DNA from: Scilla litardierei
Taxonomy: Eukaryota; Streptophyta; Magnoliopsida; Asparagales; Asparagaceae
NCBI GenBank assembly: GCA_030789695.1
Contig: CM061142.1
Coordinates: 158,258,714 to 158,322,713, forward strand
DNA length: 64,000 nt
Reading direction: 5' to 3'
Part shown: piece after piece, positions 58,184-64,000 of the stretch
Layout of the letters: each line of letters begins with the position of its first letter
Numbering within the stretch: the stretch's first letter is position 1
The notes under the pieces: generated by a model
Told to the model about the DNA's origin: nothing
Databases searched by the model: none
The model's input: the letters and a program-made list of their open reading frames with translations, nothing else
Program-made: the position numbers and the translations under genes

Positions 58184-59228
58184 TCTATATATTAAAACAC
58201 AACTGTTTTTGATTCTAGGGCTGACTAGGACAAGATAAAGAGTGGTTAGGATTTGATCTTGCTGAATCAATGGTTGTGATGTGTTTTTGAGAAAATTTGG
58301 AGGGGACATTTGAATTTTTGGGAGAAAATGTGTTGGGAAAACCTAGGTTTTGAAAACCGAAAACTCTCTCTCCCCTTCTTTCTTCCCAAAAAATCTGCAT
58401 GGATAACCGTTGACATCATTATCTACAGCTGCCCAACGGCTATGCTATAAAAACTTTTTGTTGGCAAGAGAAAGAAAGGAATTTGGCTTTATACAGCACA
58501 AGGGATGATAGACTTCCATAAGGACCGTTGGATGAAGATTTTTTGTCATGTTCTTTGATCGATCACTTTTAGTAAACTACAACAAGAGACACGTGAATGA
58601 GACGTCTACAACTTCTCTGCCTTTTCATCATCATAATTTGAAGCTAAAACTGCAAGTTTGGATTTAAGATAGTCAATTAATTATTTTTAACTCCAATGCA
58701 TAATGATGTGGTCGTGGGCAACAGGGCATCGGGCAGACCCGATTCTTTTGTAATTTCATTCTCATTCTTAACTTTTTCCTATTAATTTGATATTCTTTAT
58801 AGTATTTTCCTCATGTGTAATATTATTTTTAACTCCAATGCATAATAATGTGGTAGTGGGCAACATGGCATCGTGTCGAAGGCGTCCGCTAAATTTTTTT
58901 ACGCTAATTTGTTGTTCTGCGCCGATTTTTTACGCTAATTTGTTGTTTCGCGTCGAAGGCGTTTACGTCGAATTTGTTGTTATACGCTGATTTGTTGTTT
59001 CGCGCCAAAGGCGCCCGCGCCGAATTTGTTGTTCCATGTCGAAGGTGCCTGCCCCGAATTTGTTGTTCCGCGTCGAATGCGCCCACGCCGAAGATGCCCG
59101 TGCCTCTAAATATTTTTACGCTAATTTGTTCTTTTAAATATTGGCTGTGTAAATAATTTTTTGGGGAACAAAGATTTCACGGGGAAAATCTTAAATGCAC
59201 CGTGCGCACGTGCACGTGTTATGACTAG
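58184..59228 (+). mobile_element. Helitron N2, non-autonomous, 1,045 bp
   Basis: Plus strand: TCTATATATTAAAACACAAC at 58184 after A; CTAGGGCTGACTAGGACAAG at 58217; GC-rich palindromic 3' region (GTGCGCACGTGCACGTG, 59202-59218), then TTATGACTAG ending at 59228 before T. Joining the outside bases gives uninterrupted A/T host sequence. The 3' half (58880-59160) has repeated AATTTGTTGTT(C/T)CGCG units shared with N1. No genes. Confidence 0.93.
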
Positions 59229-59372
59229 TACCTATATACATGTGCTTGTGTATATTAAATTAATAAAATCATAAAAGACGAGAATAAGGAAAAAATCATA
59301 TTAAGTTTTAAAAACATGGATTAATTCATACTAAAACATCTGCACCATCAAGACGATTAATATATACAATAA

Positions 59373-59651
59373 CTAAAGTTTAGAGTCTAAAAAAGCAATC
59401 AACATATACAAAATATAAATATTTAGTTTTACATCTAAATCAAAAGCATGTCTAACACAAATGTACTTTGAAATAACAAAAGATACATAATATAGTCTAT
59501 ATCTACTTATTGTCATCGTCATCATCATTGATTCATTATAACGAATATCATCATCTAACCCTCCATTAGAAGGAACTTCATCATTCTCGTTAGAAATATT
59601 TTCATCACTGTCCAAATCTTCTCCATTTGAATGATCTTGAACATCATCCAT
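59373..59651 (-). pseudogene. Possible hAT-C transposase C-terminal tail
   Basis: A minus frame starts MDDVQDHSNGEDLDSDENIS and continues NENDEVPSNGGLDDD, an acidic tail like those ending many hAT transposases. No dimerisation motif (W-W) is visible. Weak support, from position within hAT-C and composition. Confidence 0.35.
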
Positions 59652-60732
59652 CGATGTACTATCGATGTACTAGAAGAATCCTTTTTTCTCCTTACATATG
59701 TTATCAATGTTCTTTCCTCCTAAGTGGACTTCATTAGCTCCACTAGCCTATACAATAGTAACACACGCAAGTTGAATTCTGTTTAGGGAGAACCCTTGAA
59801 AACAAAAAACCCCCTGAAAATACAAAAAACCTGATTTTCATGCTTAACGGGTCGTATTTCTTATTTTCCAATTATGCGTCCGCATATTCGCATATGCAGG
59901 CGCATAAAAGTTATGCGGCTGATTATGCGACCGACAACATAATTTGACCGCATACCTAGTTTTTCATGCGGCCAGAGGCCACCTTCTTGTATGCGGCTGC
60001 ATATACAGTCGCATATAACTTGTTTTGGAACACTGGTTACTGTAATACAACCTCATTGGAATAGTGGAATAGGTATCACGAGTTTTAATTCGAATAGTAA
60101 CAGCTGAATTCATAATATTTCATAGATGGTGTTAGTCATGACTCTTTACTTTGATTCCGCATTAGATCAAAAAACAACTGGATGTTTCTTACTATTCCAA
60201 TATACCAAATAATCTCTTACGAAAAGTTACTAGCCAGTAATCGATTGTTGATCAAATGGTGAACCAGATTAATCTATATATGAGAATGTCTTAATTCTAC
60301 AATGCCTATAATTAGAGTATAAAAGACCTCCACTTATGCATTCTTCAAGTATATCAAGACTTGCACCGTAACATCCCAATGCGTAATTCTTAAATCAATC
60401 ATAAATTGACTCAGTACACTTACTGGAAAGGTAATATCATGAAATGTCATAGCTAGCAAGATAGTTCATTTTCCTAATCAATCTCTTGTATCACCTTGAT
60501 CACACAGTAGCTCCACCAGATTTGATACAAGTTTGGAGTTTAGATCCATGATAATGAGAAGCTTACACCATGTCATTTTTATCCCTGACAATATATCTGA
60601 AACATACTTTCGTTGGAATAAATAGGTATCTTTCTTCGAGTGTGCATCATCTATTCTAAGAAAATATCTGAGTGGTCCAATATCATGTCTGAAACTTTTA
60701 AATAAACTATTTCAAATATTGAATCCTAAAAG

Positions 60733-63700
60733 TGTTAGGAATAATCTCTCTTGTATTATTCCAAGGGCAATAGCCCGATATATATAGAGTACAGGGAAAG
60801 GTAAATAAGCACAAAAGACCCTATACAAAGGGACATATACATCTAACACCCCCCCTCAAACTCATGGTGGATCAACAACACTGAGTTTGGAAAGGTAAAA
60901 ACTGTGCTGTGCTCTGGTCTGGGCCTTTGTGAAGAAATCTGTAAGCTGATACTCAGAAGGCACATACTGTAGAGCAATAACCGCATCCCGAACCTGTGAA
61001 CGCGTAAAAGAGGCGTCCACACCAATGTGCTTGGTGAGCTCATGCTTCACCGGGTCACGAGCAATACTGATGGCACCTGTACTGTCAGACAACAAAGGAG
61101 TAGGTGTGGAAATAGACACACCAAAATCCTCAAGTAACCAACGGAGCCAAATAATCTCTGCCGTCAATAAGGCCATATCACGCAACTCAGCCTCTGCACT
61201 CGATCGAGAAACCGCCTGCTGCTTCTTGGTCTTCCAAGTGATGAGAGAGCCACCCAGGAAGACGCAATAGGCAGATATAGACCGACGATCAGAAGGATCA
61301 CTGGCCCAAGTCGCATCAGAGTAAGCATGGAGCTGTAAAGGGCCAGAGCGTGGAAAGAATAATCGACGGTGGCTGGTCCCGCGCAGGTAACGCAGGACAC
61401 GAAGAAGATGGCTGTAGTGAATCTGAGTCGGGGCAGAAACAAACTGGCTCAGGATGTGCACGGAATAAGAAATATCCGGCCGAGTGATCCCAAGATAGAC
61501 CAGACTACCAACAAGATGGCGATAACGAGTGGGGTCCGGAAGAGGCTCACCGTCAGTAGAGCATAGATGGACATTCAGCTCCATCGGTGTATCAGCGGTA
61601 CGCTGATCAACAAGAGAAGCCCGATCAAGAAGATCCTGAATATACTTCTCCTGAGAGAGATAGTAGCCATCCGGTGTGGAAGAAAACTCAATCCCCAGAA
61701 AGTAACGAAGAGGGCCAAGATCCGTCATAAGAAACTGCTCGCTCAGCCGTGCTTTCACAAAAGCAATAAACTGGGGATCATCTCCAGTGATAATCATATC
61801 ATCCACATACAAAAGGAGAAGCGTCCGACCACGGGAGGAGGTATGAACAAATAGAGCAGGATCATGATTACTCGCAATAAATCCAGCAGCAGTGACGACA
61901 GAAGAGAACCGCTGAAACCAAGCACGGGGAGCCTGCCGAAGACCATATAGAGAGCGACGAAGGCGACAAACCATGCCCTCAGGGACAGAATAACCAGGTG
62001 GTGGTCGCATATAAACCTCCTCATCAAGAACGCCATTGAGAAAAGCATTCTTGACATCAAGCTGGGAAATAGTCCATGAACGAACAGCAGCAACAGCAAT
62101 AAGACTGCGAACAGTAGTCATATGAGCAACAGGGGCAAATGTCTCCTCAAAATCTATCCCATGCTCCTGCTGAAAACCGCGCGCTACAAGACGAGCATTG
62201 TAGCGCTCCAGAGTACCATCAGATCTGGTCTTGACCTTGTAAACCCACTTGCACGTGATAGAACGAACACGGGCAGGCAGGGGTACAAGATCCCACGTAC
62301 CAGTACGCTCAAGCGCAGCAATCTCCTCGGCCATAGCATGCTGCCACTCCTGGTGAGCAGCGGCATCCCGATAAGAGGTCGGCTCAGCAAGAATAGCACC
62401 CAGAGAAGTAAACCTACCAGGAGGGCGTAGTGACTCACGATCACGAAGGTGGTAACGAGGAGGGTCACTGGAGGAAGAGGGCAACTCAGGAGGGTCACTG
62501 GTAATAGAGGGCATCTCATGAGAAGGCACTGCAGGAGGATCCGCGACTCGCTGACGACGAGTGTAGTGAAGAGGAAAGGGAGAAACATGTCCTGGGGTAG
62601 GTGCAGAGGTAACCGGAGGCACTGGTGGTGGAGGCGAGGGCACATGTGATGGAGGTATGTGTGGTGGAATGGTGGAGAGTGGACTATCAGGAAAAGTGAG
62701 AAACAAAAGAGGCTCAACAATAGAAGCCGGACTGGAAGATGAAGAAGGACGAGGGAAGAAGGGACGAGACTCATCAAAAGTCACATCACGAGAAATCCGC
62801 ATCCGTCGAGCGACAGGATCCCAACACCGATATCCCTTGTGCACATCACTATATCCAAGAAAGACACACTCAACAGACTGGGCTGTCAACTTGGTGCGCT
62901 CACGAGGGGCCAACAAGACATAGCAGACACAACCAAAAAGACGAAGCTCAGGATAGGACGGCAGATCTGGAGGTGGTGTAGGAAGACGCTCAAGTGGAAT
63001 CACACCCTGAAGAGGAGAAGATGGCTGCAGGTTGCTGAGATATGTAGCAGTAGACACAGCCTCAGCCCAAAACTGAGGGGGAACAGAGGAAGCAATCATA
63101 AGAGCACGAGCAGTCTCAAGTAAATGACGATGCTTGCGCTCAGCAACGCCATTGTGGGCATGAGCACCAGGACAAGAAAACTGTGAGAGAGTGCCCTGGG
63201 TATCAAGAAAAGCACGAAGGTGCCGAGATAAGTATTCTCCAGCAGAGTCAGCACGAAGAACCCGAATGAGAGTGCTATACTGTGTTTGGATCATGGTAGC
63301 AAAAGATTTATAGATAGACAAAACCTCAGTACGAGAGGACATAAAGTATATCCAAGTATAGCGAGAAAAGTCATCTATAAATATAATATAGTAGCGATGA
63401 CCCCCTTTCGAAACGAAGGGGGCCGGACCCCATACATCTGAGTGAACAAGATCAAAGGGACTCTGAGAGACAGACTCACTAGTAGGATAAGGTAGCTGTA
63501 ACCGTTTGCCAAGTTTACAGCCCATACAGTCTAAAGACATATCACCAGAGACAGACCCCAATAAACCTCTACGAACCAAAGAAGAAAGACGCGAACCACA
63601 GAGATGTCCTAAGCGATGATGCCATTGGGCAAACGAACCGGTAGACGAGGCAGCAGAGGCGGAGGCAATAGTCGTGACGGGAGGACTGGCAGAGGCAGCG

Positions 63701-64000
63701 GAAGGAAGATGAAGCCAGTCAAGCTCCCAAAGACGTGGAGAATCACGCCTGCGGGGGCCAGAACCAACTAGAGTGCCCGTGCGACGATCCTGGATAGAAC
63801 AAGAGTCAGAGTCAAGAATAACACGACAACCATGATCAGTAAGTTGGCCTGCCGACATAAGCTGCATGGTGAGTTTTGGAACAAGGGACACATCAGGGAC
63901 ATGAAAAGTGGGACTAGAAAGTGTGCCTAGACCTGTAACTGAAAGTGGGGTGCCATCTGCAGTAAGAACTGTGACAGAGCGGGAGGGAGTACTAATGGAA
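60733..64000 (-). mobile_element. Copia-B: young-looking Ty1/copia, truncated by window edge
   Basis: The 3' LTR is only 116 bp (60733-60848; TGTTAGATGT...TTCCTAACA on the minus strand), contains CTCTATATATATCGG (TATA box) and AATAATACAAG, and is preceded by the polypurine tract TTTGAGGGGGGG. Pol is open from 60862 to the window edge. The base flank AAAAG (60728-60732) is the expected left target copy; its partner and the 5' LTR lie beyond 64000. Confidence 0.93.
60862..64000 (-). CDS. Copia-B Pol polyprotein, C-terminal about 1,045 residues
   Basis: One unbroken frame running off the window edge, without stops or shifts. Domains in order: post-protease segment ([14 protein letters not shown]; 63950-63800); GAG-pre-integrase zinc site (WHHRLGHL ... 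CMGCKLGK, 63640-63500); integrase core with D-D-E: HSDVWGP (63445), LRADSAGEY (63250) and [10 protein letters not shown] (63150). A Pro/Ser-rich linker follows (62750-62480), then RT ([20 protein letters not shown] near 62230, [11 protein letters not shown] 62055, catalytic YVDDMIITG 61800). RNase H has [15 protein letters not shown] (61310), SRSSAEAEL (61200) and the end [14 protein letters not shown] (61030). All catalytic residues I can check are present, so it may encode working enzymes. Functions: copies element RNA to DNA and inserts it in the nucleus. Confidence 0.95.
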   Translation of the reverse strand, partial: SISTPSRSVTVLTADGTPLSVTGLGTLSSPTFHVPDVSLVPKLTMQLMSAGQLTDHGCRVILDSDSCSIQDRRTGTLVGSGPRRRDSPRLWELDWLHLPSAASASPPVTTIASASAASSTGSFAQWHHRLGHLCGSRLSSLVRRGLLGSVSGDMSLDCMGCKLGKRLQLPYPTSESVSQSPFDLVHSDVWGPAPFVSKGGHRYYIIFIDDFSRYTWIYFMSSRTEVLSIYKSFATMIQTQYSTLIRVLRADSAGEYLSRHLRAFLDTQGTLSQFSCPGAHAHNGVAERKHRHLLETARALMIASSVPPQFWAEAVSTATYLSNLQPSSPLQGVIPLERLPTPPPDLPSYPELRLFGCVCYVLLAPRERTKLTAQSVECVFLGYSDVHKGYRCWDPVARRMRISRDVTFDESRPFFPRPSSSSSPASIVEPLLFLTFPDSPLSTIPPHIPPSHVPSPPPPVPPVTSAPTPGHVSPFPLHYTRRQRVADPPAVPSHEMPSITSDPPELPSSSSDPPRYHLRDRESLRPPGRFTSLGAILAEPTSYRDAAAHQEWQHAMAEEIAALERTGTWDLVPLPARVRSITCKWVYKVKTRSDGTLERYNARLVARGFQQEHGIDFEETFAPVAHMTTVRSLIAVAAVRSWTISQLDVKNAFLNGVLDEEVYMRPPPGYSVPEGMVCRLRRSLYGLRQAPRAWFQRFSSVVTAAGFIASNHDPALFVHTSSRGRTLLLLYVDDMIITGDDPQFIAFVKARLSEQFLMTDLGPLRYFLGIEFSSTPDGYYLSQEKYIQDLLDRASLVDQRTADTPMELNVHLCSTDGEPLPDPTRYRHLVGSLVYLGITRPDISYSVHILSQFVSAPTQIHYSHLLRVLRYLRGTSHRRLFFPRSGPLQLHAYSDATWASDPSDRRSISAYCVFLGGSLITWKTKKQQAVSRSSAEAELRDMALLTAEIIWLRWLLEDFGVSISTPTPLLSDSTGAISIARDPVKHELTKHIGVDASFTRSQVRDAVIALQYVPSEYQLTDFFTKAQTRAQHSFYLSKLSVVDPP

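Larger units (their letters stand above)
58045..60035. mobile_element. hAT-C transposon, decayed
   Basis: Ends (C/T)AGTGTTC(T/C)AAAA are inverted (58045-58057 and 60023-60035) and are flanked by the 8-bp duplication ATTACTGT / GTTACTGT (7 of 8; 58037-58044 and 60036-60043). Subterminal GCATATGCG/TGCGGC motifs repeat at both ends (58080-58135 and 59875-60015), typical hAT transposase-binding clusters. It interrupts a copia RNase H frame and contains Helitron N2. Confidence 0.8.
57622..60732 (-). mobile_element. Copia-A remnant (3' end), split by hAT-C
   Basis: The minus-strand 3' LTR is 57622-57785 (164 bp; TGTTAAGATGC...TTTCTTACA), preceded by the purine tract CTTGAGGGGGCGAG. Just upstream, RNase H C-terminal sequence reads LVFHEMTKHIKIDCY (near 58000) and LVNILIKPLEKERIKYMCDK (57905-57840). 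The hAT-C insertion interrupts it; the frame resumes above 60036 with SKKHPVV, NAESK and RVMTNTIYEIL (RNase H, several stops). Above 60250 it fades into unrecognised DNA until Copia-B at 60733. Confidence 0.75.

Noticed and set aside
61164..63123. Numerous ORFs of 60-200 codons on both strands
   Set aside because: Shadows of the Copia-B pol frame in other frames.

Overview
The window looks like nuclear DNA from a flowering plant. It is AT-rich and gene-poor, and consists almost entirely of nested and decayed transposable elements: Helitrons, Ty1/copia and Ty3/gypsy LTR elements, an L1-type LINE, hAT elements and a miniature LTR element. The only host-like coding sequence I recognise is one exon of the plant-specific APO chloroplast protein family (57154-57524). 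No rRNA, tRNA or CRISPR array was recognised. All boundaries and matches were read by eye from the sequence; none comes from a database.

Region 1 (1-25240). A broken gypsy gag-pol fragment runs into a 500-N gap (1154-1653). After the gap comes a head-to-tail run of Helitrons, all on the minus strand. At 5179/5180 and 20586/20587 the 3' end of one element (hairpin, 7 nt, then CTAG) touches the 5' TC of the next with no base between them. The DNA between the junctions (5180-20586, 15,407 bp) reads as one large Helitron. It holds a Rep/PIF1-helicase gene (four visible exons, 12718-17488) broken by two stop codons, and several exon-like fragments of unrelated genes on the same strand. The element above it (20587-23350) is a 2.76-kb deletion derivative. 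The element below it is cut by the gap. As a result 1654-7852 and 17061-23254 are about 99.9% identical, which could be a real array or a false duplication at the gap.

Region 2 (25241-51004). One old LTR retrotransposon (Copia-L, about 1.3-kb LTRs) appears to frame the whole block. Its 5' LTR is split by a 1.8-kb miniature LTR element (25312-27140, target duplication GTTTT) and by an 8.1-kb hAT (27260-35383, target duplication GGTGTGAT). The hAT itself contains a second hAT and SIRE-like LTR debris. Between its internal region and its polypurine tract sits an L1-type LINE (38405-49674, flanked by AAAAGGTGA). The LINE is in turn interrupted inside its reverse transcriptase by a complete but dead copia element (40405-48175, target duplication GGAAC).

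Region 3 (51005-64000). A near-perfect 793-bp inverted repeat surrounds a 363-bp spacer (52675-54623). It is followed by a decayed Helitron (about 55830-56477) with a duplicated end-plus-flank segment, and then the isolated APO exon. The right end is a three-level nest: a copia remnant (57622-60732) contains a hAT (58045-60035), which contains a 1,045-bp Helitron (58184-59228). A long, unbroken copia pol frame with a 116-bp LTR (60733 to the window edge) is the youngest-looking element.

The genes do not form a pathway. The window records successive insertions, with Helitrons also carrying pieces of host genes.
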